Assembly (NCBI GenBank): GCA_005888425.1
Contig: VAZF01000296.1
Coordinates: forward strand, 1-7,867
From: Alphaproteobacteria bacterium
GTDB taxonomy: Bacteria > Pseudomonadota > Alphaproteobacteria > ATCC43930 > CGMCC-115725
Direction of reading: 5' to 3'
Length of the DNA: 7,867 bases
Below are positions 1-6,033 of this stretch, one piece after another. Each line of letters begins with the position of its first letter. Positions within the stretch are counted from its first letter, which is position 1. The notes under the pieces were generated by a model that was given only the letters and a program-made list of their open reading frames with translations, did no database searches and was not told where the DNA came from. The position numbers were made by a program, and so were the translations under genes.

Positions 1-612
1 ATCAGCACATTCCCGATCGAGGCGAAGGAGCGGGCGTGCGACCGGCTCGCCGCCGCCGGTATCGTCCTGCTCGATTGCCCGCTCTCCGGCACCGGCGCGC
101 AGGCCGTCACCCGCGACCTCGCGCTCTATGGCAGCGGCGACGAGGCGGCCTATGCGCGTTGCCGTGACGTCTTCGCCGGCTTCGCGCGGGTCAGCCATTA
201 TCTCGGTGCTTTCGGCAATGGCAGCCGCATGAAGTTTGTCGCCAATTTGCTCGTTGCGGTGCATAACGCGGCGGCCGCGGAGGCAATCGTGCTCGGCACC
301 AAGGCGGGGCTCGATCCCGAGCGCATCCTCGAAGTGATCGGCAGCGGCGCCGGCAATTCGCGCATCTTCGAATTGCGCGGCCCGATGATGGCGAAGGGCG
401 TCTACACGCCGCCGACCGCGACGATGCATGTGTTGCAGAAGGACAGCGCGATTATCGGCGAATTCGCCCGCGCGCTCGGTGTCGCAACGCCGATGCTCGA
501 CGCCGCCGCGCCGCTTTATGACGAGGCCGAGGCGCAAGGCTATGCCGACGAAGATGTCGGCGCCGTGCATGCGGTGCTGGCGCGCCGCGCCGGCCTGCCG
601 ACAAGGAAATGA
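1..612 (+). CDS. 3-hydroxyisobutyrate dehydrogenase-like NAD(P)-dependent oxidoreductase, 5' partial
   Basis: This is the C-terminal 203 residues of a beta-hydroxyacid dehydrogenase (6PGDH/3-HIBADH superfamily). These enzymes oxidise or reduce small hydroxyacids with NAD(P). Reading frame 1 is open from the first base. The visible part begins at the end of the Rossmann domain, with the substrate-binding motif DCPLSGTGAQA at residues 25-35. The catalytic lysine follows in GNGSRMKFVAN (Lys78 of the visible part, with Asn82 four residues on, as in the family K-x-x-x-N). The rest is the all-helical C-terminal domain. Family members are about 290-300 residues, so roughly 90 residues carrying the GxGxxG nucleotide loop lie before the window. 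The stop at 610-612 lies just before the Shine-Dalgarno of the dioxygenase gene, so the two are probably co-transcribed. The family is certain; the substrate cannot be told from sequence. Confidence 0.88.
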   Translation: MSTFPIEAKERACDRLAAAGIVLLDCPLSGTGAQAVTRDLALYGSGDEAAYARCRDVFAGFARVSHYLGAFGNGSRMKFVANLLVAVHNAAAAEAIVLGTKAGLDPERILEVIGSGAGNSRIFELRGPMMAKGVYTPPTATMHVLQKDSAIIGEFARALGVATPMLDAAAPLYDEAEAQGYADEDVGAVHAVLARRAGLPTRK

Positions 613-617
613 GGAGG
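612..617 (+). promoter_or_regulatory. Shine-Dalgarno AGGAGG setting the PhyH start at 627
   Basis: AGGAGG sits 9 bases before the ATG at 627. An in-frame ATG at 609 overlaps the upstream stop codon, but it would place this site inside the coding region. The 627 start gives the usual family N-terminus (MLSAAQRDAYERDGF). Confidence 0.65.
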
Positions 618-626
618 GCCGATCAG

Positions 627-1515
627 ATGCTGTCCGCTGCACAGCGCGACGCCTATGAGCGGGACGGGTTTATCGTCGTGCCGGATGTGTTCTCGCCGGC
701 CGAGATCGACGAATTGCGCCGCGTCACCGACGAATTCGTGCGCAACGCCGCCGCGGTCACCGCGAATGATGAGGTCTACGATCTCGAAGACACGCATTCG
801 CGCGACGAGCCGCGCGTCCGCCGGCTGAAGGCGCCGCATCTCATTGATCCGGCGTATTTCCGCGCCAGCCGCAACGGCAAGGTCGTCGCGATCCTGAAGG
901 AGCTGTGGGACTCGGTGCGGTTCGATACCGGCAAGCTCAACATGAAATCGGCCGGATATGGCGCGCCGGTCGAATGGCACCAGGGTTGGGCCTTCTATCC
1001 GCACACCAATGACGATCTCGCGGCCGTTGGCATCATGCTCGACGATATCGATCGCGAGAACGGGCCGATGCTTGTCGTGCCGGGCAGCCACAAAGGGCCA
1101 GTCTATGACCATCACGGACGAGATGGGCGGTTTTGCGGCGCGATCGATCCCCAGCGCGGCGACCTCGATTTTTTCGCGCGCGATGCCGTGTCTCGGCAAA
1201 GCGGGATCGGTGACGGTGCATCACGTGCGCGCCGTGCATGGTTCGGCGACCAACCTCTCCGGGCGCGAGCGGCGCTTTCTCTTGTTCCAGTACCGCGCCG
1301 CCGATGCCTGGCCGCTCTTGGGCTTCAAGGACGGCATCGAGAAATTCGATGAGCTGCTGCTGGCCGGTGAGCCGACGCTCGAACCGCGGCTCGCGCCGGT
1401 GCCGGTACGGCTGCCCTTGCCGTCGGCCGTGCATCAGGGCTCGATCTACGAGAACCAGCGCGCCAGCGGCCGCCGCTATTTCATGACCGCCGAGCGCGCC
1501 GTCGCCGCGGAGTAG
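627..1515 (+). pseudogene. phytanoyl-CoA dioxygenase (PhyH) family protein, frameshifted and with altered iron ligand
   Basis: PhyH-family enzymes are 2-oxoglutarate/Fe(II) hydroxylases of small molecules. The N-terminal part (YERDGFIVVPDVF, then the core up to VVPGSHKGPVYDHH and DLDF) reads in frame from the ATG at 627. The C-terminal part (GKAGSVTVHHVRAVHG, then RRFLLFQYRAADAWPL) reads one base later, to a TAG at 1513-1515. The switch falls at the T6 run 1169-1174. Removing one T gives a continuous 295-residue protein of normal family length. In the repaired numbering the metal motif is His118-Gln119-Gly120 where the family normally has HxD. The distal iron His204 (AVHGSATN) and the 2OG-binding Arg (about 216) are present. 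It follows a dehydrogenase gene closely. I infer a decaying gene. A sequencing indel, or a gene kept by slippage, is possible. HxG is also the ligand set of Fe/2OG halogenases. The family is sure; the functional state is not. Confidence 0.82.
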
Positions 1516-1519
1516 ATCG

Positions 1520-1846
1520 TCAGGGAGCGCTTACTTGGCGCACTTCGCCCGGCTGGGCATCCCGGATTGCTTCCGGCAACGATGGAACCAGCGGAAGCAG
1601 GTCTTCGATCTTGATGCTCCGGGCAATCAAGACAAGCGCGCAGATCGACGATCCCGTGAGGTTTTGCTGGAATTGAAAGTTTTGGTCGCCAGTCAGGAAA
1701 ATTTCGAAACCCTGCGCGGCAGCACGTCGCAGCAGCTCGCCATTCCGTAACCCCGCCCAGCCCTGTTGCTGCACCGTGCGAACTTGATGAGGTGCCAGCT
1801 GCCGAATCAATCGGCGAGGCAGCTGCTCATCCAGCAGAATACGCAC
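1520..1846 (-). CDS. DUF5615 family PIN-like toxin
   Basis: This 108-residue protein is the probable toxin of a type II toxin-antitoxin pair. DUF5615 proteins are PIN-like (related to Mut7-C) and predicted to be metal-dependent RNases. It opens with the family signature MRILLDEQLPRRL, placing the first acidic residues at Asp6 and Glu7. Glu37 lies in GLRNGELLRRA, and Asp54 in FLTGDQNF matches the usual late-strand D-x-(D/N)-F. The start is GTG at 1846, inside the 3' end of the antitoxin gene. The two genes overlap by 20 bases in different frames, so translation is probably coupled. The stop at 1520-1522 faces the end of the PhyH gene with only 4 bases between them. Hand-counted G+C in 1621-1680 is 31/60 against 42/60 in 6361-6420, which suggests acquisition. 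RNase activity is inferred from the family only. Confidence 0.85.
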   Translation of the reverse strand: MRILLDEQLPRRLIRQLAPHQVRTVQQQGWAGLRNGELLRRAAAQGFEIFLTGDQNFQFQQNLTGSSICALVLIARSIKIEDLLPLVPSLPEAIRDAQPGEVRQVSAP

Positions 1847-2051
1847 CGGCAGCTAATGCCTGATGTGCGGCTTCCAATGCCGCTATGGCCTGCTCGCGCG
1901 TGACGCTCGGGAAATCGTCGAGGAACTCGTCGAGACTGTAATCCCCTTCGAGATAATCGATTAGGTTCCGCAACGGCACCCGCGTGCCGACGAAGACAGG
2001 TGTCCCGCCCAGAATTTCCGGGTCGCTGTGAATAACCGGCGCGAGCTTCAT
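1827..2051 (-). CDS. DUF433 domain antitoxin
   Basis: This 74-residue protein is the antitoxin partner of the DUF5615 toxin. It carries the DUF433 core DPEILGGTPVFVGTRVPL (residues 10-27), followed by the helical LIDYLEGDYSLDEFLDDFPSVTREQ segment (about residues 30-54), given here in shortened form as a winged-helix-like DNA-binding fold typical of the family. I chose the ATG at 2051 because AGGAGG at 2058-2063 lies 6 bases upstream. The alternative GTG at 2066 would translate that ribosome site. The C-terminus (QALAAGAYSAG) overlaps the toxin start. Antitoxins of this type usually bind their partner and repress their own promoter. A promoter is visible just upstream. The DUF433-DUF5615 pairing is common in bacteria, which supports both calls. 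Confidence 0.87.
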   Translation of the reverse strand: MKLAPVIHSDPEILGGTPVFVGTRVPLRNLIDYLEGDYSLDEFLDDFPSVTREQAIAALEAAHQALAAGAYSAG

Positions 2052-2057
2052 GATAGG

Positions 2058-2063
2058 CCTCCT
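2058..2063 (-). promoter_or_regulatory. Shine-Dalgarno AGGAGG of the antitoxin gene
   Basis: A perfect AGGAGG lies 6 bases before the ATG at 2051. It decides between that ATG and the upstream in-frame GTG at 2066. Confidence 0.7.
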
Positions 2064-2071
2064 CACCGGCC

Positions 2072-2100
2072 TCTATATGGGGTCGCTTCCGTCGAAGCAA
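2072..2100 (-). promoter_or_regulatory. putative sigma70-type promoter of the toxin-antitoxin pair
   Basis: On the minus strand TTGCTT (2100-2095) is followed after exactly 17 bases by TATAGA (2077-2072). The predicted transcript would begin near 2065, giving a short leader that contains the AGGAGG site. It lies in the 54-bp gap after the oxygenase stop, which would make the pair an independent transcription unit. This is seen by eye only. Confidence 0.5.
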
Positions 2101-2105
2101 CGCGC

Positions 2106-2816
2106 TCAAGCGGCGTCGTGAAAGATGATGCCGAGCGTAAAGCGGTGGCCCGAGCGCAGCCGGCTGACGCCGTGCCGCATCACGACGCGGTAGTCGCCGC
2201 GCGTGCCGGCGACCGGACGGTAATTGACCGCGAACAACACCGCGTCACCCTCGTTGAGCGGCACCACCTCGCCCTTTGACTGCATGCGCGGGCGCTGCTC
2301 GACGAGCAGGAACTCGCCGCCGGTGAAATCCTCGCCGGGCTTGCTCAGCAACACGGTCGCCTGGATCGGGAAGACGAGCTCGCCGTAAAGGTCCTGGTGC
2401 AGGCAGTTGTAGTCGCCCGCCTCGTATTTGAGGATCAGCGGCGTCGGGCGCTGCTGTCCGGCGGCGTGGCAGCGCTTCAGATAAGCCTCGAGCGTTGCCG
2501 GAAAGCGCGGTTCCAGCCGCAAGCGGTCGTGCCAGCGATTGGCGAAGGGTGCGAGCGCTGGGTACAGCGCGTCGCGCAACTCGGCGACGAGCGGCGGCAG
2601 CGGATAGCGGAGGTATTTATATTCGCCGCGGCCGAAATTGTGGCGCGCCATGACCACCCGCGAGCGGAATGCCGTCTCGTCCTCGTATAGCGCGGCGACG
2701 CCGCGGCACTCGCGCTGGCTCAGCAGTCCCGGAATTACCGCATAGCCGCGCTCGTCGAGACCCGCCAGCAGCTCCGGCCAGGCAGACCTCTCAATGCGAC
2801 CGAAAATATTCGCCAC
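2106..2816 (-). CDS. 2OG-Fe(II) oxygenase, Oxygenase-NA/COG3826 type (putative alkylation-damage oxygenase)
   Basis: This 236-residue protein matches the family described as Oxygenase-NA (PF09859/COG3826), annotated as acting oxidatively on alkylated DNA. Such enzymes would remove alkyl groups using Fe(II), O2 and 2-oxoglutarate. Family-typical stretches are LDERGYAVIPGLL, RVVMARHNFGRGEYKYL, LYPALAPFANRW and RPTPLILKYEAGDYNCLHQD. The iron ligands are His140, Asp142 (HQD) and His215 (MRHGVSRLRSG), with Arg225 the likely 2OG anchor. Unlike the PhyH gene in this window, all ligands are intact. I favour the GTG at 2816, with AGAGGA 10 bases upstream at 2832-2827. An ATG at 2843 (245 residues) has no ribosome site and lies in the palindromic repeat. 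An even longer reading from TTG 2894 would translate the repeat. It lies downstream of ada on the same strand, which supports a repair role. That role is family-based inference, not proven here. Confidence 0.86.
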   Translation of the reverse strand: MANIFGRIERSAWPELLAGLDERGYAVIPGLLSQRECRGVAALYEDETAFRSRVVMARHNFGRGEYKYLRYPLPPLVAELRDALYPALAPFANRWHDRLRLEPRFPATLEAYLKRCHAAGQQRPTPLILKYEAGDYNCLHQDLYGELVFPIQATVLLSKPGEDFTGGEFLLVEQRPRMQSKGEVVPLNEGDAVLFAVNYRPVAGTRGDYRVVMRHGVSRLRSGHRFTLGIIFHDAA

Positions 2817-2838
2817 GTTTGCTTCATCCTCTTTAACC

Positions 2839-2907
2839 GTCATCCCCGGGCTTGACCCGGGGATCCACGTCTCTTTCGTGGATGGCCGGGCCAAGCCCGG
2901 CCATGAC
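2839..2907. repeat. palindromic intergenic repeat with two nested hairpins (REP/RPE-like)
   Basis: The 69-bp element is a near-symmetrical palindrome. Outer arms GTCAT (2839-2843) and ATGAC (2903-2907) and inner arms ATCCACG (2863-2869) and CGTGGAT (2877-2883) pair. Each half also folds on itself: 2842-2850 with 2856-2864 (9 bp, 5-base loop) and 2882-2890 with 2896-2904 (9 bp, 5-base loop). The GGCTTGACCCGG-type core is, from memory, typical of dispersed repeats in Bradyrhizobium-like genomes, which often appear as spurious PGSSPGMT peptides. It sits between ada and the oxygenase gene. There is no T tract, so it is not a standard terminator, although it could slow RNA polymerase or protect RNA ends. 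Confidence 0.8.
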
Positions 2908-2932
2908 GAGTAAGAAGCAAAGAGACAACGAC

Positions 2933-4000
2933 CTAATCAGCCGCCGCCTCGGCTGGTGTGGTTTCGCGCTCCTTCGCAAGGAGCGCGCGCTTGCGCTCGA
3001 CCCCCCAGCGATAGCCGGCGAGATCGCCGTCGCGCCGCACGACGCGATGGCATGGCACGACGACGGCGAGCTTGTTGCTGGCGCAAGCCTGCGCAACTGC
3101 ACGCACGGCTCGGGGTTGCCCCAGCGCGGCGGCGATGTCGCTGTAGGTCGCGGTGCGGCCGGGCGGGATTTTCTGCAGCGCACGCCATACCCGCGCCTGA
3201 AACGCCGTGCCGCGGATGTCGAGCGGCAGGTCGAGCGTATCGCCGGGCCGGGTGATATAGCGCACGACCCGCTCGGCCCAGCCGGACAGCGCCGCATCGG
3301 CCGGTTGCAATTGCGCGGCGGGAAAGCGGCGCCTGAGTTCGGTTTCGAGACTGGCGCGGTTGTCGCCGAGCGCGGTCATGCAGATGCCGCGCTCGGTCGC
3401 CGCGACCATGGCCCAGCCAAGCCAAGTCGAGACGATTGTAAAGCGGATCGTCTCGCCCTTGCCGCCGCGCCGGCGCGTCGCCGGGGTCATGCCGAGCCCG
3501 TTCGGGGCCGCCTCGTAGGCCCGCGAGCTGGCGCCAAACCCGGCGCCATAGGCGGCCTCGGCAATCCCCTCGCCGGCGTCGAGCCGATCGGCGAAACGGC
3601 CGAGCCGGTGCGCCTTGCCCCATTCGCGCGGCGTCGCTCCGGTGATCTGCTTGAAGACGCGGTGGAAATGGAAGCGGCTGATCCCGGCGGCACCGGCCAA
3701 TTCCGCGAGGCTTGGCAATTCGTCGCTGGCCCGGATCAGGGCGCAGGCGCGGCCGATCGCGGCGATGTGCCGGTCGGCCTGCGAGCCCTCATTCGGGCGG
3801 CAGCGCTTGCAGGGCCGAAAGCCGGCGGCCTCGGCCGCGGCGGTGGTCTCGTGGAACGCGACGTTCTGGCGGTGGGGCTGGCGCGAAGCGCAGCCCGGCC
3901 GGCAATAGACCCCGGTCGTTTTGACCGAATAAAAAAATCGTCCGTCCTGCGCCGCATCATGGGCGAGCACGGCCGCCCAGCATTGTTCTGCGTTCAACAT
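2933..4000 (-). CDS. ada: Ada: bifunctional methyl-sensing transcriptional activator and O6-alkylguanine-DNA alkyltransferase
   Basis: Ada repairs methyl phosphotriesters and O6-alkylguanine by transferring the alkyl group to its own cysteines. The methylated protein then activates the adaptive response. The domain order is complete over 355 residues (E. coli Ada has 354). An N-terminal Zn domain has Cys33, Cys37, Cys64 and Cys67 (TTGVYCRPGC, RPCKRC), Cys33 being the expected methyl acceptor. An AraC-type helix-turn-helix region covers about residues 75-180 (SRFHFHRVFKQITGATPREW). The C-terminal methyltransferase has the FQARVW and IPPGRTATY segments and the active site VVPCHRV at Cys317. I chose the ATG at 4000 because GGAG lies 8 bases upstream (4012-4009) and the N-terminus then matches E. 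coli. An in-frame ATG at 4024 is the alternative. A candidate Ada box lies at 4068-4080. An oxygenase with a likely repair role follows downstream. Confidence 0.95.
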   Translation of the reverse strand: MLNAEQCWAAVLAHDAAQDGRFFYSVKTTGVYCRPGCASRQPHRQNVAFHETTAAAEAAGFRPCKRCRPNEGSQADRHIAAIGRACALIRASDELPSLAELAGAAGISRFHFHRVFKQITGATPREWGKAHRLGRFADRLDAGEGIAEAAYGAGFGASSRAYEAAPNGLGMTPATRRRGGKGETIRFTIVSTWLGWAMVAATERGICMTALGDNRASLETELRRRFPAAQLQPADAALSGWAERVVRYITRPGDTLDLPLDIRGTAFQARVWRALQKIPPGRTATYSDIAAALGQPRAVRAVAQACASNKLAVVVPCHRVVRRDGDLAGYRWGVERKRALLAKERETTPAEAAAD

Positions 4001-4067
4001 CGCCTTTACTCCGTCTCCAGACATGGTGACAGAATGGCGATCCCGCGAGAACCGCTCTACCCGCGGA

Positions 4068-4080
4068 TTGCTTTTATATT
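4068..4080 (-). promoter_or_regulatory. candidate Ada box (AAT-N6-GCAA) upstream of ada
   Basis: Read on the minus strand this is AATATAAAAGCAA. It fits the E. coli Ada operator pattern, an A box AAT and a B box GCAA separated by 6 bases (AATTAAAGCGCAA at E. coli ada). It lies 68-80 bases before the ada ATG, about where an activator site would sit. Only seven bases are constrained, so chance occurrence is possible. No strong -35/-10 pair is evident between the site and the gene. Confidence 0.4.
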
Positions 4081-4103
4081 CGAGGTCTCCGTGCCGCGGG
4101 CCG

Positions 4104-5048
4104 TCAATTCGGGCAATAGCGTTTCGGCAGCATCGCGTGAATGCCCTTGTTACCGTCGACAAGCTGCGTGACCCGCATATCGACCACGAGGCTGGAAAAC
4201 ATATAGGCGTCCGAGGCGGGGAGGCCGAGGCGCTCGCCGATCAGCTTGATCATCTCGCGCAGCGCATCCTTCGCGGCGTCGTCGAGATCCTCGTTGAACG
4301 CCATCGTCACGTGGTGGGTCGGCGTCTCGGCGCGCGGCAAGGTGAAATGCAAATCCTTGCGCAGGGTCAGCCGGAAGGTGCCGCTGAGCGCGGTTTCGAG
4401 CGCCGTCACGCAGACCTCGCCATCGCCCTGCACACCGTGTCCGTCGCCGCAGGAGAACAGCGCGCCCGGCGCCCAGACCGGCAGATACAGCGTCGTCCCG
4501 GCGACCAGTTCCTTCAGATCCATGTTGCCGCCGAACTCGCGCGGCTGGATCGAGCTGCAGGCGCCGTAGACCGGTGGCGGCGCGACGCCCATGACGCCAA
4601 AGAACGGCGCGAGATCGATCTCGGCCCCCCATGGCAGGGTCGCGACGCCGCGCTGGCGGTCGATCGTGCTGTGGATCGTTTTGCGGATCGGGAAATCCTC
4701 GGGGAGCGTGCCGGCGAGCGGCCGGATCCGCGTGTAGCCCCAATTCTGCCGCGGCTCGACCGACAGGATCTCGATCTCCAGGACGTCGCCGGGCTCGGCA
4801 TCCGTGACCGCAACCGGGCCGGTCAGGATATGGGCGCCGAGCTTCGGGGTCAGCGCCCCGAGGATCGCGCGATGATCGGCGAGGATCTCGAAACGCGAGC
4901 CGGCAGGCAGAACCTCGGGCCCTCGCGAGACGCAGTCGATGCTGACGGTGTCGCCGGACGCCAAGGTCGCGACCGGCTTCAGCCCCGCATCGAAGAACCC
5001 CCAATGGCAATGCTCCGGTCGGCACGACACGGTGTGATGCTGCGACAT
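4104..5048 (-). CDS. acetamidase/formamidase family amidohydrolase
   Basis: This complete 314-residue protein belongs to the FmdA/AmdA family (PF03069). These cytoplasmic enzymes hydrolyse short amides such as formamide or acetamide to ammonia and the acid. Family marks in order are HWGFFDAGLKPVATLASGD (residues 15-33), the HILTGPVAV core (73-81), REFGGNMDLKEL (170-181), the near-invariant SCGDGHGVQGDGEVC (199-213) and a C-terminal MRVTQLVDGNKGIHAMLPK (291-309). The ATG at 5048 has GGAGG 6 bases upstream (5059-5055). It ends 103 bases before the ada start on the same strand. Read-through into ada is possible, but the candidate Ada box in the gap suggests ada has its own promoter. The true amide substrate is unknown, and many such paralogues are uncharacterised. 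Confidence 0.9.
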   Translation of the reverse strand: MSQHHTVSCRPEHCHWGFFDAGLKPVATLASGDTVSIDCVSRGPEVLPAGSRFEILADHRAILGALTPKLGAHILTGPVAVTDAEPGDVLEIEILSVEPRQNWGYTRIRPLAGTLPEDFPIRKTIHSTIDRQRGVATLPWGAEIDLAPFFGVMGVAPPPVYGACSSIQPREFGGNMDLKELVAGTTLYLPVWAPGALFSCGDGHGVQGDGEVCVTALETALSGTFRLTLRKDLHFTLPRAETPTHHVTMAFNEDLDDAAKDALREMIKLIGERLGLPASDAYMFSSLVVDMRVTQLVDGNKGIHAMLPKRYCPN

Positions 5049-5289
5049 CGCTCCCCTCCGCTTTGCGGTTTAGCAGACTTGGCCGCGCATTATGCCCGGC
5101 AGGTGGTGCAAACGCTTCAGACAATTAGCTCGGATCGCTGCCTTCAGCGAATCAAGATGCCGGAATGGCCGTAATCGCCGACTGCTGCGACTCCAGATAG
5201 CTCGCGTAGACTCGACGCCCTGCAAGGGGCTTGGCAGCAGCGGCAAAATTCCGCTTTCTGTCCGGCATGGGAACAGCAGCGACACGACC
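5049..5289. other. divergent intergenic region between acetamidase and DUF2161 genes
   Basis: This 241-bp stretch separates two genes that point away from each other, so it should hold promoters for both. I see no clear -35/-10 pair, operator or RNA gene. Open frames crossing it on both strands have no recognisable family and are probably chance frames in GC-rich DNA. Confidence 0.5.
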
Positions 5290-6033
5290 GTGCGACAGAG
5301 CGCGATAGGCAAACCCGCGCCGCTCGGCGAAGCTGCGCTCTATCTGCCGGTCAAGCGGTTCTTCGAGAAAAGCGGCTTCGATGTGAAGGGCGAGGTCAAT
5401 GGCTGCGATCTCGTCGCATACCGCGGCGACGAGCCGCCGGTCATCGTCGAATTGAAACTGCGCTTTACGCTGACGCTCGTGCTGCAGGGCATCGACCGGC
5501 TGGCGATCAGCGAGCGTGTCTATCTGGCGGTGCCGCGCCCCCCGCGCCGCGCCCGCGGGCTGTCGCCGGAAGCGCCCGGTGTGCGGCGGCTGTGCCGGCG
5601 GCTCGGGCTTGGCCTCCTGCTGGTCGGCCGGCGCAGCGGCACGATCGCGATCCTCGAAGAACCGGTGCCGTATCGGCCGCGCCGCTCCGCCGACCGCAGC
5701 GCGCGCCTCCTCGACGAATTTACGCGGCGCACCGGGGACGGCAATATCGGCGGCCGCAACCGCACACCGATCATGACCGCCTACCGCGAGGATGCGCTGC
5801 GCTGCGCCCGGATACTGGCCGCGGGAGCGATGCCGGTAAAGGCATTGCGGGCCGCGACCGGCGTCGCCGATGCCGCCGCCATCCTGCAGCGCGATGTCTA
5901 TGGCTGGTTCCGGCGGCTCGGCCGGGGCACGTACGAGTTGACGGAAGCGGGGCATGCGGCGCTCGGGCAATTCGCCGAGACGGTCGCGCTGCTCGCCGCC
6001 AGCTCCGAGGCGGCCGAGGCGGCAGCCGCGTAA
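5290..6033 (+). CDS. DUF2161 family putative PD-(D/E)XK phosphodiesterase
   Basis: This 247-residue protein matches DUF2161 (COG5482), a family annotated as putative PD-(D/E)XK phosphodiesterases, meaning nuclease-fold enzymes of unknown substrate. The conserved opening ALYLPVKRFFEKSGFDVKGE leads to the catalytic-type core GCDLVAYRGDEPPVIVELKL, with Asp40, Glu54 and Lys56 forming D-x13-ExK. The next stretch LQGIDRLAISERVYLAVP is also typical. The C-terminal half has PYRPRR, GNIGGRNRTPIMTAYREDALRC (about 151-172) and a helical tail with YGWFRRLGRGTYELT, a winged-helix-like end. I place the start at GTG 5290, because the frame continues upstream to an ATG at 5092 but those 66 residues resemble no family and enter the promoter region. 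The ribosome site for GTG is weak, so the start is uncertain. The stop overlaps the next gene (TAATG). The family call is firm; nuclease activity is not demonstrated. Confidence 0.84.
   Translation: MRQSAIGKPAPLGEAALYLPVKRFFEKSGFDVKGEVNGCDLVAYRGDEPPVIVELKLRFTLTLVLQGIDRLAISERVYLAVPRPPRRARGLSPEAPGVRRLCRRLGLGLLLVGRRSGTIAILEEPVPYRPRRSADRSARLLDEFTRRTGDGNIGGRNRTPIMTAYREDALRCARILAAGAMPVKALRAATGVADAAAILQRDVYGWFRRLGRGTYELTEAGHAALGQFAETVALLAASSEAAEAAAA

Noticed and set aside
1169..1175. T-TTT-TTC resembles a canonical -1 slippery heptamer in the PhyH gene.
   Set aside because: A -1 shift leads to the wrong frame. The downstream PhyH sequence needs a +1 (or -2) shift, so classical -1 recoding cannot explain the gene.
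2839..2907. A rho-independent terminator between ada and the oxygenase.
   Set aside because: The hairpins are strong, but no T tract follows on either strand. The nested palindrome fits a dispersed repeat better.
2852..4171. A 439-codon open frame on the plus strand opposite ada.
   Set aside because: It is antisense to a clear, complete ada, has no recognisable domain, and long chance frames are usual opposite GC-rich genes.
5092..5289. An N-terminal extension of DUF2161 from the ATG at 5092.
   Set aside because: The 66 extra residues match no family member I know and would occupy most of the divergent promoter region.
5152..5289. A minus-strand reading ending in KPLAGRRVYASYLESQQ that looks vaguely protein-like.
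   Set aside because: It is continuous with a frame antisense to DUF2161, has no ribosome site or family match, and is too short to support.
5592..6032. An upstream extension of the spermidine-synthase-like frame, starting at 5592.
   Set aside because: It lies fully inside the DUF2161 gene in another frame, and its Arg/Pro-rich sequence has no family likeness. The ATG at 6033 gives the normal N-terminus.
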